In this document: one piece after another, positions 1 through 11,226 of the stretch | Numbering within the stretch: the stretch's first letter is position 1 | Layout: every line of letters starts with the position of its first letter | Notes under the pieces: model-generated | What the model was told of the DNA's origin: nothing | The model's database searches: none | The model's input: only the letters and a program-made list of their open reading frames with translations | Made by a program: the position numbers and the translations under genes | Origin: Ahaetulla prasina | Taxonomy: Eukaryota; Chordata; Lepidosauria; Squamata; Colubridae | DNA length: 64,000 bases | Direction: 5' to 3' | Assembly: GCF_028640845.1 (NCBI RefSeq) | Contig: NC_080541.1 | Span: 142,308,464 to 142,372,463, forward strand

Positions 1-3000
1 ACTACAGGCCTGGCCTAACCCTAACCCTAGCCTGGCCTGGCCTAACCCTGGCCTAACCCTATCTTCTTAACCCTCTAACCCCTATCCTGACCCTAACTAT
101 CCCTCTTCTTCCTGACCTAACCCTAACCTGGCCTAACCTAGCCTTAACCCTAACCCTAACCTAACTCCCTAACTCTGGCCTATCACCACAACCCTACACT
201 CCTAGCGGACTCTGACCTGATCCAACCCTAACCCTGGCCTGGCACTAGCCTATTTTCTTAACCTGGCCTGAACCCTAATCCTGGCCCCTAACCCTGGCCT
301 AACCTAACTAGCCTAACCCCCTGACCCTAACCCTAGCCTAATTCTAGCTGATCCACTCAACCCTTCAACCCTAACCCTGGCCTAACCCTAACCCTAACCC
401 TAACCCTAACCCTAACTCCTGGCCCATACTGACCATAGCCTAAACCGTGCCCTGGCCCTATCTTAGACCCTAACCAACTCTGGCCTGTCCTGTTCAACCC
501 TGGCCCCTCAACTAACCTAACCCTGGCCCTGGCTCTGGCCTGTCACAACTACCCTATTTCAGCACTGGCCTAACCCTGATCTTGACCTGGCCAACCAGCC
601 TAACCTGGCCTGACCTCAACCTGACCTAACCTAAGTCTAGCCCTGGTCTAGCCTATCCTGACCCTAACCCTAGCCTGGCCCTGGCCTGGCCTGGCCTGGC
701 CTGGCCTGGCCTGGCCTGGTTCTGGCCTGTCACATTTTTCAGCCTGGCCTGGCCTACCTGGCCTACTCAGCCTGGCCCTGGCCTGGCCTGGCCTAACCCC
801 AACTGGCCACTGGCCTGGCCTGGCCTGGCCTGGCTCCTGGCCTGTCGCAGGCCATGGCCTGGCGTGGCCTGGCCTGTTACAACCTGGCCTGGCCTGGCCT
901 GGCTCTGGCCTGTCTAACCCTGGCCCGTGGCCTAACGTGGCCTCAGCCTGATCCTGGCCCTGGCCCTGGCCAACTGGCTCCTGACCCTATGCGTGCATGG
1001 CCTGGCCCTGGCCTGGCCTGGCCTGGCCTAATCTGGCCTGTCACCGGCTGGCCTGGCCTGGCCTGTCACGGCCTGGCCTGGCCTAACCTGGCCTGGCTCT
1101 GGCCTGGCTACCTGGCCTGGCCTGGCTGGCCTGGCCTGGCCCTGGCCTGGCCCTGGCCTGGCCTGGCCTGGCCTGGCCTGGCCCTGGCCTAACCTGGCCT
1201 GGCCCTATTTGGCCTGGCCTGGCACAATTTCTGGCCTGTCAATCCTGGCCTGCTGGCCTGGCTGGCCTGGCTGGCCTGGCCTGGCCTGGCCTGGCCTGGC
1301 CTGGCCTGGCCTGGCCTGGCCTGCCTCCCTAACCCTAACCTGTCAACCCTCATCTCGACCCTAACCACCTCCAACCCTAACCTCAACCCCTAACTAACCC
1401 TGGCCTGGCCTGGCCTAACCCTAACCCCAACCTGACCCTCCCTGACCTAACCCCTCCCCAACCCCCTGGCTAACCTGACCCCCAACCCTAACCTGACCCC
1501 TGACCTAACCCTAACCCTAACCCTAACCCAACCCTAACCCTATCCCTGGCCTCTAACCCTGGCCCTATCCTAACCCTAACCCTAACCCTAACCTGACCCT
1601 AACCTCAACCTGGCCTAACCTGACCCCTGTCCCTAACCCTAACCCCAACCTCCTGGCCTGGCCTAACCCAACCCCAACCCTAACTCTAACCCTATGACCC
1701 TAACCCCAACTGTAACCCCAACCTCTCCTCCTGACCCCAACCTAACTAACCCTATCCTGACCCTAACCTGGCCTAACCCTATCCTGACCCCAACCCCAAC
1801 CCCAACTCCCTGACCCTAACCCTGCAACCCTATCCTAACCCCTGGCCTAACCCTATCCTAACCCTAACCCTAACCCTACCCCAACCCTAACCCTAACCTG
1901 ACCTAACCCTCCTGACTCTAACTTCCAACCCCAACCCTAACCCTAACCTGACCCAACCCTAACCCTAACCTGTAACCCTAACCCTAACCCCAACCCTAAC
2001 CCTAACCTAACCCTAGCCTGCAACCCTAACCCTAACCCTAACTCTAACCCTATCCTGACCCTAACCATAACCCTAACCTTAAACCTATCCTGATCCTAAC
2101 CCTAACCCTAACCCTAACCCTAACTCTAACCCTATCCTGACCCTAACCCTAACCCTAACCCTATCTTGACCATAACCCTATCCTGACCCTAACCCTAACC
2201 CTAACCCTAACCCTAACCCTAACCCTAACCCTAACCCTAACCCTATCCTGACCCTAACCCTAACCCTAACCCTAACCCTAACCCTAACCCTAACCCTATC
2301 CTGACCCTAACCCTAACCCTAACCCTAACCCTGACCCTGACCCTATCCTAACCCTAAACCTATCCTGACCCTAACCCTAACCCTAACCCTAACTCTAACC
2401 CTATCCTGACCATAACCCTAACCCTAACCCTAACTCTAACCCTATCCTGACCCTAACCCTAACCCTAACCCTAACCCTAATCTAACCCTATCCTGATCCT
2501 AACCCTAACCATAACCCTAACCTTAAACCTATCCTGATCCTAACCCTAAGCCGGACCCTAACCCTAACCCTAACTCTAACCCTATCCTGACCCTAACCCT
2601 AACCCTCCTGGCCCTGGCCCTGACCTGACCCCAACCCTAACCCTAACCCTACCCTAACCCTAACCTCCCTCCTGACCCAACCCAACCCCAACCCTAACCC
2701 TAACCCTAACCTAACCCTCCCTCCTGACCCTGGCCCTACCCAACTCTAACCCATCACCATAACTCATCCCTGACCCTGACCTGGCCCAACCTGAACCAAC
2801 TAACTGGCCTAACCCTAACCTCTGTCCTGACCTAACCCTAACCCCAACCCTAACCCTAACCTTTAACCTCACCTAACCTGACCCTAACCCCTAACCCTAT
2901 CCTGACCCTAGTACACCTGGCATTGGCCCTAACCCTCTCTTCCTTTCCCTGGCCTTGTCCTGTTACAACCCTGGCTTGAGACCCTAACCTAGCACAGACC

Positions 3001-4647
3001 TAGCCTGTCCTGTCCTAGCCTGTCACCTAACCCTGGCCCTGGCCTATCCTGTCCCTGTCCACTGTCAACCTATCTGACCCTAACTCTGCTCTAACCCTGT
3101 CACAGGCCTTAACCCTGGCCTGTCACCTGACCTAGCCCTGGCGTGGCCTGGCCCAACCCTGTCACATTTCTAACCCTGTTCTGACCCTGGCCTGGCCTAA
3201 CCTGGCCAACCTGGCCTGGCCTGGCCTAACCTGGCCTAGCTAGCCCACAACCCTGTCACTATCACTAGCCTGGCCTATCACTAGTCCTAGTCTAACCTCC
3301 ACCCCAACCTGGCCTGGCCTAGCCTGGCCTAGCTGGCCCTGGCCACTGGCCCTGTCACCCTATCCTCACCGCAACCTGTCATGACCCTGGCCTGGCCTGG
3401 CCTGTGCACCACATTTACGGCCTGCTTCAGGCCCTGGCCCTGCCTGGCCTGGCCCTGGCTCTGGCCCTATCACAGCCTGGCCTGGCCTGGCTGGCCTGGC
3501 ACTGGCCTGGCCCTGGCCTGGCCTGGCCTGGCTCTGGCCTGTCACCCATGGCCTGGCCGTGGCCCTGACCGTGGGCCATTTCTTCCTGGCCTAGCCTAGC
3601 CTGGCTCTGGCCTGTCACTGAGGCCTGGCCTGGCCTACCTGGCCTGTCACCTTTTACGGCCTGGCCTGGCCTGGCCCTGGCCTAACTCTGTCACCTAACC
3701 CTGCCTGGCCCTGGCCCCAGCTACAGCCTGCCTATCCTGGCCTTAGGCCTGTCACTGTGCCCTGGCCTGTTCAACCCTAACTCTGGCCTATGCTGCCCAT
3801 GGCCTGGCAGTGGCCCTGGCCTGGCCCTGGCCTGGCCTAGTCCTGGCCTGGCCCTGGCCTGGCATGCTCTGGCCTGTGGCGTGGCCTGGCCCTGGCCTAA
3901 CTTCAGCCTGGCCCTGCCTGTCACATTTTTCTTCAGGCCTGACCCTGTCACCTGGCACCTGGCTGGCCTGGCCTGGCCTATTTCAGCCTGGCCTGGCCTG
4001 GCCTGGCCTGGCCTGGCCTAACCCTAACCTGGCCTGGCCTGGCCTGGCCTGGCCTGGCCTGGCCTGGCCTAACCCTAACCCTATCCTGACCCTAACCCTA
4101 ACCCTGACCTAACCCTATCCTGACCTAACCCTGGCCTGGCCTGGCCTGGCTGGCCTGGCCTAACCCTAACCTGGCCTGGCCTGGCCTGGCCTAACCCTAA
4201 CCTGGCCTGGCTGGCCTGGCCTGGCCTGGCCTGGCCTGGCCTGGCCTGGCCTAACCCTAACCCTAACCCTATCCTGACCCTAACCCTAACCCTGACCCTG
4301 ACCCTAACCCTAACCCTGACCCTGATCCTAACCCTATCCTAACCCTAACCCTATCCTGACCCTAACCCTAACCCTAACCGTAACCGTAACCCTAACCCTA
4401 TCCTGACATTAACCCTATCCTGACCCTAACCCTAACCATATCGTGACCCTAACCCTAACCTGGCCTAACCCTGACCTGACCTAACCCTAACCCTAACCTA
4501 ACCCTATCCTCACCATAACCCTATCATGACCCTAACCCTAACCCTAACCCTAACCCTAACCCTAACCCTAACCCTATCCTGACCCTAACCCTAATCCTAA
4601 CCCTAACCCTAACCCTATCCTGACCCTAACCCTAACCCTATCCTGAC
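1..4647. repeat. Subtelomeric mosaic of CCCTAA and CCTGG repeats
   Basis: The block is built from the vertebrate telomere hexamer written C-rich on the plus strand, as expected at a left chromosome end, interleaved with a CCTGG pentamer. CCTGG dominates about 640-1,340 and 2,900-4,060. CCCTAA dominates about 1,340-2,900 and 4,060-4,647, with a recurrent CCCTATCCTGA variant. It ends abruptly near CCTGACCTGGCTGTGGGAC. No uninterrupted terminal telomere is present, so this is subtelomere or a degenerate telomeric tract. Open frames in it (Trp/Pro/Gly/Leu-rich) are translation of the repeat and not genes. Confidence 0.9.
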
Positions 4648-4699
4648 CTGGCTGTGGGACATGCGGAGAAGTGACTTCTTCTCTCGTTTTTCTAGACCA

Positions 4700-4806
4700 G
4701 TGTTTCCCAACCTTAGAAACTTTAAGATGTGTGGACTTCAATTCCTAGAATTCTTCAGACATTTGGGAGTTGAAGTCCATAGACACTCCAAAGTTTGAGA
4801 AACATT
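4700..4806. mobile_element. Short palindromic MITE (hAT-like)
   Basis: Imperfect hairpin: GTGTTTCCCAACCTTAGAAA on the left pairs with TTTGAGAAACATTG on the right, around a centre containing GTTGAAGTCCA and its complement. The same family recurs near 11,731 and 63,183, the latter with a clear 8-bp target duplication. Confidence 0.6.
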
Positions 4807-5245
4807 GTTTAAGATAGAAGGGGATGTTTTCAATCGTCCTGATGGGATAAATTCATATCCTCAAAGTCTTAGCAACAGGTTGTGTCCTACTCTGGAAATT
4901 GAAATTGGGAAGTAGTAAAATGAGGCATGGCAGAAAACATGCCAAGAAGATCCACAAGAACCAAATATTCCTCAGCATTTCATAATTGTCTCTTATTTTC
5001 AGTGTTATGCAGGTTACCCTGACCAGATTTCAGGAAACGGTGTCTAATTTTAATCATATCCAAATTGTTAATTTGTGTGATCAACAATGTTTAGTAAATG
5101 TTTATTTGTCTCTAGATATAATATTAACATTAATTACATTTTTCCATGGATTTTTGGAATGTAATGCTTTTATACTTTAGATCAGTAATGTTGCTATTTT
5201 ATTGAAATAATAATAAATAATTGCCTTATTCAAATTGCATAATGC

Positions 5246-5251
5246 TTTATT
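5246..5251 (-). promoter_or_regulatory. Candidate poly(A) signal AATAAA
   Basis: Canonical hexamer on the minus strand 26 nt after the stop of the candidate terminal exon. Such hexamers are common in AT-rich DNA, so it is supportive and not decisive. Confidence 0.3.
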
Positions 5252-5276
5252 ATATTAATTTTTGTGCCCCAAATTC

Positions 5277-5384
5277 TTAAATGAATATTTTAGCTCTGCA
5301 TTGATGTTCAGCAAGTAAAATGTGACTCTTTTTTTCCAGAGATCTATTTTGCTGGTCAATGACGGAAATAAAATGACCGACTGA
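5277..5384 (-). CDS. Candidate terminal coding exon of the micro-exon gene
   Basis: Downstream of the last clear micro-exon, whose donor shows that another exon must follow, the minus strand has TATGTAACAG followed by 35 in-frame phase-0 codons. These begin SVGHFISVIDQQNRSLEKK, contain one Cys near the end, and stop at TAA. An AATAAA (5,246-5,251) follows 26 nt after the stop. The composition is unlike the GSYQ modules and the acceptor pyrimidine tract is weak. A frame this long can stay open by chance in AT-rich DNA. It is the best candidate for the 3' end but needs transcript support. Confidence 0.35.
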   Translation of the reverse strand, partial: SVGHFISVIDQQNRSLEKKSHILLAEHQCRAKIFI

Positions 5385-5630
5385 CTGTTACATAATTGGA
5401 ACTGAATAATCAAAAGAAGTACAGATTTTTAAGATCAGTAGCAGACTTCTGTACTCCGGTTTATTTATGAACTTAGATTTATTATTGCAATAAATTTCAA
5501 GGTCTAAGGAAGAAAAGCGAAAGGAAGGGGTGACATCTGAATTTTTTGACTGCAAGTACGCTGTTGATAGAGAGTCCAGCACTCCAAATGATGATTCCTT
5601 TTAAAGGTAAAACTATTCCAGGAATTTTAC

Positions 5631-5666
5631 CTCTCCATATTGGCTGCTGCTATTGTAAGATTCAAC
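5631..5666 (-). CDS. Micro-exon, 12 codons, VESYNSSSQYGE
   Basis: 36-nt exon with acceptor TTTTTAACAG and donor GAG|GTAAAA. The peptide VESYNSSSQYGE is a divergent GSYG-SSSQYGQ module with Glu at both ends. It is the most 3' of the clear modules. Its donor implies a further exon toward the telomere. Confidence 0.75.
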
Positions 5667-5868
5667 CTGTTAAAAAAAAACAGTTATTACAAATTATAGT
5701 TCATTGAGGAAATCTCATATTGATTGTTTAATCCATTAGCGTGGAAACAGACATTTTGAACTGCTGGGTGAATGGACTTTGTTTGACAGGATGAGGGGAA
5801 GGCAAACAAACTAACCGTTCTTTATTAAGAAAGGTTTTGCTGACAGCTAGGATGTCCAAGGGACTCAG

Positions 5869-6210
5869 TGACTCAGTGGCTAAGACACTGACACTTGATC
5901 AAAAGGTCGGCAGTTCAGCGGTTTGAATCCCTAGTGCCACGTAATGGGGTGAACTCCTGTTACTTGTCCCAGCTTCTGCCAACTTAGCAATTCGAAAGCA
6001 TGTAAAAAATGCAAGTAGAAAAATAGGGGACCACCTTTGGTGGGAAGGTAACAGCGTTCCGTGAGCCTTTGGTGTTTAGTCATGCTGGCCACATGACCAC
6101 GGAGACGTCTTTGGACAGTGCTGGCTCTTCGGCTTTGAAACGGAGATGAGCATCCCCCCTAGAGTCGGGAACGACTAGCACATATGTGCGAGGGGAACCT
6201 TTACCTTTAC
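5869..6210 (+). repeat. tRNA-derived SINE (Sauria-like)
   Basis: The head carries a B-box-like GGTTTGAATCC, followed by the conserved body GTTACTTGTCCCAGCTTCTG, ATGACCACGGAGACGTCT and GAGTCGGGAACGACTAGCAC, and a CTTTACCTTTAC tail. A second full copy is at 22,836-23,182 and an interrupted one at 40,440-41,507. Confidence 0.75.
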
Positions 6211-7134
6211 TTTTAGGGTGTCCTAAGGGGGTGTCAAATAGTAAAAAATGATGGGCACAACAGAATGGATGAAGAAGCCCTGTTCTTTTTAGCTAGTTGT
6301 GCCTTCCTTCCTCACTTTTAATAAGTATATTTTGAATGAGAAAGATCATATAGTGGTGACAGCAGTCACAAGCGTAGCTAACTTACCCCTATTGGGGGGG
6401 TAATGCATGCATGTGTGTGTATATACACCAATCTCCAGCTGGGAGAGAGGTCAGACCATGTGATCATTTGCTTCATCCCTCCTAAAGAAATATCTACAAG
6501 AATGTGTGTTGAAAATAACTCCTCCTCTTGTGTCTATTAAAAGTGGCAAACATAAGAAGCGAAACTGTGGATTTTAGATATCAGGCTAGATGAGGCTTTT
6601 ACCAGTGTGAATTGCCATAGTTAATCTCCCTTCCATTTTCTTTCACATAATTATAGAATTAAAAGGGCCATTTGTCATCCAAGTACCCCAGAGAAATGGT
6701 TGTCTAGCCCCCACTGGAACACATCCAGGGAAGGAAGAGACAGGGGTGTCAACAAGAAAGTAATTAGCTCCATCAGTAATTCATCAAGTTTAATCCTTCA
6801 AAAAGAGAAATATCAAAGTGGATAATAATTGGGACACCCCAATATGCCTTTAAAACGCAGTTCAACAATGGATCAACAAGGCCAATAAGACAAGGCCAAA
6901 TATCAAATGGGCTAGCCATTTCTCATATACTTTGATATCACAAATTTAGAATCTATTTTAATTAATGAACTTTTACTGTTTATCTTTCCCCAATTAAGAT
7001 TTTAGTGTAATCTGTATTTTGTATCTAGGAGCAAAACTAAGTAGAGCACTTTTTAACATTTTCTTCCCTGTGTATATATGCGTGTAATATGTCTATTAAA
7101 TATTACATATGTACTATAAATAATGATAAATTAC

Positions 7135-7176
7135 CTGGTCTCCATATTGGTTGCTGTTGCCACCATATGATGCTCC
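7135..7176 (-). CDS. Micro-exon, 14 codons, GASYGGNSNQYGDQ
   Basis: 42-nt exon, acceptor TTCTATACAG, donor CAG|GTAATT. The peptide GASYGGNSNQYGDQ keeps the SYGG core and QYG ending of the module. Confidence 0.85.
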
Positions 7177-7286
7177 CTGTATAGAACACACTGATTAATT
7201 AAAAAATATTTATCTTAATAAAGCACAGAGATACTTTCTTTACTCAGGAATAGACGTAAGATGAACTTTGTAATGTTAGTTTATTT

Positions 7287-7836
7287 CAGGGGTGAAATGT
7301 AAAATTTGTTACCACTGGTTCTGTGGGCATGGCTTGGTGGGGGTTAATGTGATTGGGTGGGCGTGGCCAACTTTTTTTTTTTTACTTTTAAAAGCATTTT
7401 TTCTACAACCTCTTTGGCCGAAGAGGTTGTAAAAAAATGCTTTTAAAAGCCTCTGATGATCAGGCAACTCAGCTGGGATCGCCAGAGGAGCCTTTTAAAA
7501 GCTTTTAAAGGGTTCTGACAATCCCAGCTGAGTTGCCCGATTGCCAGAAACTTTGAAAAGCATTTTTTACAGCCTCTTCGACCAAAGAGGTTGTAGAAAA
7601 AATGCTTTTAAAGTGTTCTGACGATCCCAGCTGAGTTGCCTGATCGCCAGAAACCTTTAAAAGCTGAAGAAAAAATGCTTTTAAAAGTAAAAAAAAAAAC
7701 CTCTGATGATCGCGCGGTTCAGCTGGGCATGCACGGGGGTGGGGGCAGGGATTTTTGCTACCGGTTCTCCGAACCACCTGCCGCCATCGCTACGGGATCG
7801 GGTGATCCAGTCTGAACTGGGAGCATTTCACCCCTG
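7287..7836. mobile_element. hAT-type MITE with CAGGGGTGAAAT ends, expanded copy
   Basis: Starts CAGGGGTGAAATG and ends GAGCATTTCACCCCTG, which are inverted ends. The interior has repeated inverted blocks around CTTTTAAAAGC and ACAACCTCTTTGGCC/GGCCGAAGAGGTTGT. Family members at 12,801 and 18,027 have 8-bp target duplications. This copy has none that I can see. Confidence 0.65.
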
Positions 7837-8072
7837 ATATGACTATATGATAGTTGTAATCCATAAACTGTGTGGCCTGTTGTAGGTTCAATGCTAAAAG
7901 GAAAATGACTAAGCAGTGCAAAGGGTTTGCAACAATTTTTATATTACATCATTATAGTGGAGAAGACACGTGTTTGCGACGAATCCCCAGTGCTGCTGCG
8001 CAGAATCTGGCCACCTGTACTGTAGTTAGTTTAGATCATTATAAACACACAATGTTATAAAGTAATTTTTAC

Positions 8073-8132
8073 CTGATTGCCATAATGGCTACTGCTGCTG
8101 CTGCTACTGCTGCTGTTGCTATATAATCCTCC
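8073..8132 (-). CDS. Micro-exon, 20 codons, serine-run variant
   Basis: 60-nt exon, acceptor TTTCTTACAG, donor CAG|GTAAAA. The peptide is GGLYSNSSSSSSSSSHYGNQ. It has a nine-Ser run of AGC/AGT codons and a HYG ending in place of QYG. Length variation comes from trinucleotide expansion in the Ser core. Confidence 0.85.
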
Positions 8133-8561
8133 CTGTAAGAAAATGCTTACTAATTATAAAATTATCACTTTAATAAAACACAACACTGCTTTTTTACACT
8201 TAGGAGCAAAATATATTTTATTTACCCTAAGTGTGTTAAGGTTACAATGGTCTTATTTTCTTGGGGGAAAAAATAAAGGGCAAACCTGAAAAAGGGGCAA
8301 ATAAAATAAATTCCTCCCTGCAAGGAAATCCTTATTAATTATTAAATAATTGCCTTAATAAAACACAAAGCTCTTTGCTATATTCAGAAGCAGAAGTAAG
8401 ACAAATTTGTTTTTATAGGTTATATATGTATAGTGTAGATATCCATGGCAAATATTTTATATGCTTATCTCTACGTATAGATCAATAAAAATATCACAAA
8501 TATCCTATTCCTCTCTATCTGTATCATTATTAAAACATTACAGTATAAAGTATTTTATTAC

Positions 8562-8612
8562 CTGGCTGCCATAATGGCTGCTGCTGCTACTGCTGTTGCT
8601 ATATGATCCTCC
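8562..8612 (-). CDS. Micro-exon, 17 codons, GGSYSNSSSSSSHYGSQ
   Basis: 51-nt exon, acceptor TTCTTACAG, donor CAG|GTAATA. It is the sister of the exon at 8,073, with six Ser instead of nine in the core run, consistent with duplication followed by AGC repeat length change. Confidence 0.87.
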
Positions 8613-8828
8613 CTGTAAGAAGACGCTTATTATAAAATAATTCAATTAATGAAACCCAAATCAACTGTACATATTCAGGAACCAAAAAAAATCTTCATTT
8701 ACATTCCAAAATGTATTTGGATACACATTATATTTGGAATACAAATATATGCTAAAATACATAGGACGTGCCATATAAATAACCATAGCAAATATTTTAA
8801 AAAGTCCAAATTATAATATAATTTTTAC

Positions 8829-8864
8829 CTGGCTGCTATATTGGTTGGCACCATATGGGCTGCC
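8829..8864 (-). CDS. Micro-exon, 12 codons, GSPYGANQYSSQ
   Basis: 36-nt exon, acceptor TTCCTTACAG, donor CAG|GTAAAA. The peptide keeps the G-x-x-Y-G and NQY elements of the module. Confidence 0.83.
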
Positions 8865-8927
8865 CTGTAAGGAAATACTTATAAATTACAAAATAACTAC
8901 TTTAATAAAATGCAAAGCTACCTTCTA

Positions 8928-9230
8928 CCGTGTTTCCCTGAAAATAAGACCCTGTCTTATATTTTTTGAACCCCGAAATAAGCTCTTGGCCTTATTTTCA
9001 GGGAGGTCTTATTATTTTGGGGCATGCCTGTGGATCAAGATGAAGCTCCTCTTGCCATCTTATTTGATTTCCAGCTCTCCGTTTAAATATTTCCGGGGAA
9101 GGCTTATTTTCAGGGGGAGGCTTATTTTCAGGGGGAGGCTTATTTTCAGGGGGAGGCTTATTTTAGCGCATGCGCTCAAAAGCCAATTGGGCTTATTATC
9201 AGGGGATGTCTTATTTTCAGGGAAACAGGG
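8928..9230. mobile_element. Mariner-like MITE (CCGTGTTTCCCTGAAAATAAG ends)
   Basis: Flanked by TA dinucleotides, with inverted ends built on GTGTTTCCCTGAAAATAAGA. The interior has four tandem copies of CTTATTTTCAGGGGGAGG at about 9,108-9,165. A second copy of the family lies at 17,023-17,350. It starts 63 bp from the 8,829 micro-exon. Confidence 0.75.
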
Positions 9231-9339
9231 TATCTTAAGGAAGAAAGATAGGGTGAACAAAAACACATCTGATTTTATGTTATTACAGATTACCATGGCA
9301 AATATTATATACATAAACTGTATCAAATAATATTTTTAC

Positions 9340-9386
9340 ATGGTTGTTCTACTGATGGATGCTACCATCACAGGATTCTTTCTCTT
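9340..9386 (-). pseudogene. Decayed micro-exon
   Basis: Position, spacing and flanks (TTTTTACATGG on the left, TCTTTAGAAAATAC on the right) match neighbouring exons. On the minus strand it reads GAATCCTGTGATGGTAGCAT, a damaged form of GGATCCTATGGTGGTAGC. The CAG donor end has become CCAT and the module ending is lost. I read it as a fossil exon. Confidence 0.5.
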
Positions 9387-9958
9387 TAGAAAATACTTTT
9401 AATTTATTTTTTTTATTTATTTGTATCCCACAAATATTTGTATCTTAATAAAGCACAATGTTCCTTGCTATATTCAGAAGCAGAAAGGAACTCCCCCCAA
9501 ACTTTATTCCCTATAAGCTAAATATTCATATAGTATATTTAATAGTATATTTTCTATGTAATAGACAAAATGTAACATGCTTATTGTAAATATGCTACAT
9601 ATGATATATACATATACATGCACACACCTGTAATCCTCACTTATCAGCAGCCTTTTTTAATGACTGTTTAAAGTTATGACAGTTGGAAAATACAGCTTTA
9701 TGACCAATCCTCGCCTTTACAGCCCTCAGAGTGTCAATGGAAATGCCATTCAGGCACTTTGCAACCTGTGCACATTTACCAACTGTTGCAGAGTCCTGTA
9801 GTCAGGTGATCACCATTTCTGAGCTTCACAACTAGGTTCCAACAAGCAGAAGTAATGGAGAACGTAGAAGTGAAATTGCAAGTCACAATCATGTGATTCA
9901 TGTAATAATGGAAGCAGATCATTAGTCTAATGTGATATTTCGCAATATATCACCACAT

Positions 9959-10230
9959 TAGTGGTGGATTTCAATTTTTTTTACTATCGGTTCTGTGGGT
10001 GTGGCTTGGTGGGCGTGGCAGGGGAAGGATACTGTAAAATCTCCATTCCCACCACACTCCAGGGGAAGGTTACTGCAAAATCCCCATTCCCTCCCAATCA
10101 GCTGGGACATGGGAGGCAGAGAATAGATGGGGGTGGGGCCAATTAGAGGTGGTATTTACTGGTTCCCGAATTAAAAATGTCCGCTACCGGTTCTCCAGAA
10201 AGGCTCAGAACCTGCTGAAACCCACCTCTG
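9959..10230. mobile_element. hAT-type MITE with GGTGGATTTC ends
   Basis: Contains the family signature GGTTCTGTGGGTGTGGCTTGG, two GGGGAAGGATACTGxAAAATC blocks, and the CTACCGGTTCTCCAGAA tail ending in CCACCTCTG. It is a member of the same family as 12,801 and 18,027. Its exact ends are blurred. Confidence 0.6.
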
Positions 10231-10407
10231 CAGCACATGATATTTCGCTTAGCATCTGTGGTGCTTTGCAAGAGGGTTGCCAGTACCAATTGTGATAGGT
10301 AACCGAGGACTACCTACATATGTATGTGTGCGTATAAACACATTGTAGGAGGTATGTATAGCTTTATTTATCATTATAAACAAATAAAGTTATAAAGATG
10401 TTTTTAC

Positions 10408-10473
10408 CTGGCTCCCATAAGAGCTGCTGCTGCTACTACTGCTGCTGCTGCTGCTGCCGCCATGTGACCCTCC
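10408..10473 (-). CDS. Micro-exon, 22 codons, long poly-serine variant
   Basis: 66-nt exon, acceptor TTTCTTAAAG, donor CAG|GTAAAA. It begins GGSHGG, continues as a 12-residue Ser run (AGC/AGT with one TCT), and ends YGSQ. It is the longest of the Ser-expanded modules. Confidence 0.83.
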
Positions 10474-10612
10474 CTTTAAGAAAAAGTTAATAATTATAAC
10501 ATTATCACCTTAACAAAGCACAAAACTCTGCCTATATTCAGGAGCAAAAATGAGCCACGTCCTTCCATTTTATTTTATATATGGTAAACATATCATAAAT
10601 GTTATAGTATAA

Positions 10613-11165
10613 TAATAATAATAATAATTTAATTTTTATACTGCCCTTCTCCCGAAGGACTCAGGGCGGTGAACAGGCAGATAAAATAATACCATATATT
10701 ACAATAAAAACACTGTTTAAAAAACTTATTCAATATAGCCTAAATTTAAAATACAATACAAAATATAAAATAAATCCCAATAAAATCCATGTTTAAAAAC
10801 CCTATTTAAGCCAGTCCTGCTCGGAAGAATAGATATGTCTTCAGCTCGCAGAGAAAGGTCCGGAGGTCAGGAAGTTGTCGAAGTCCTGGGGGAAGCTCAT
10901 TCCAGAGGGTAGGTGCCCCCACAGAGAAGGCTCTCCCCCTGGGGGTCGCCAGCCTACACTGTTTGGCTGACGGCACCCTGAGAAGACCCTCTCTATGGGA
11001 GCGTACCGGCCGGTGGGAGGCATGTGGTAACAGAAGGCGGTCCCGAAGATATCCCGGTCCTATGCCATGGAGTGCTTTAAAGGTGGTAACCAGCACCTTG
11101 AAATGCACTCGGAAAACCACAGGTAGCCAGTGCAGCCTGTGCAGGATCGGTGTTATATACATACA
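10613..11165 (-). mobile_element. L2/CR1-type LINE 3' fragment
   Basis: The minus strand encodes the typical C-terminus of a non-LTR polyprotein: HRLHWLPVVFRVHFK, then LATPRGRAFSVGAPTLWN and ELKTYLF, over roughly 118 codons. It is followed by the 3' tail (complement of CTGCCCTTCTCCCGAAGGAC) ending in an AAT-rich run. A second copy is at 18,440-18,890. It is truncated at its 5' end, as is usual for LINEs. Confidence 0.75.
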
Positions 11166-11179
11166 GGAGTTTTTATATA

Positions 11180-11226
11180 GATGCTACATTGATAGCCGCT
11201 GTCACGACCACCATATGATTCTCCTT
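11180..11226 (-). pseudogene. Decayed micro-exon next to LINE insertion
   Basis: The minus strand reads TTTACAAGGAGAATCATATGG then TGGTCGTGACAGCGGCTATC. This is a recognisable GESYGG...GY module with a damaged acceptor (ACAAG instead of ACAG) and no CAG|GTAA donor. The L2-type fragment ending at 11,165 abuts its 3' side and may have destroyed the donor. Confidence 0.5.

Noticed and set aside
854..1192. 112-codon Trp/Pro/Gly/Leu open frame, and similar frames at 3,381-4,112
   Set aside because: Pure translation of CCTGG repeats. No start context or splice signals.
5869..6210. Functional tRNA gene
   Set aside because: B-box-like sequence is part of a SINE body present several times. No cloverleaf can be completed.
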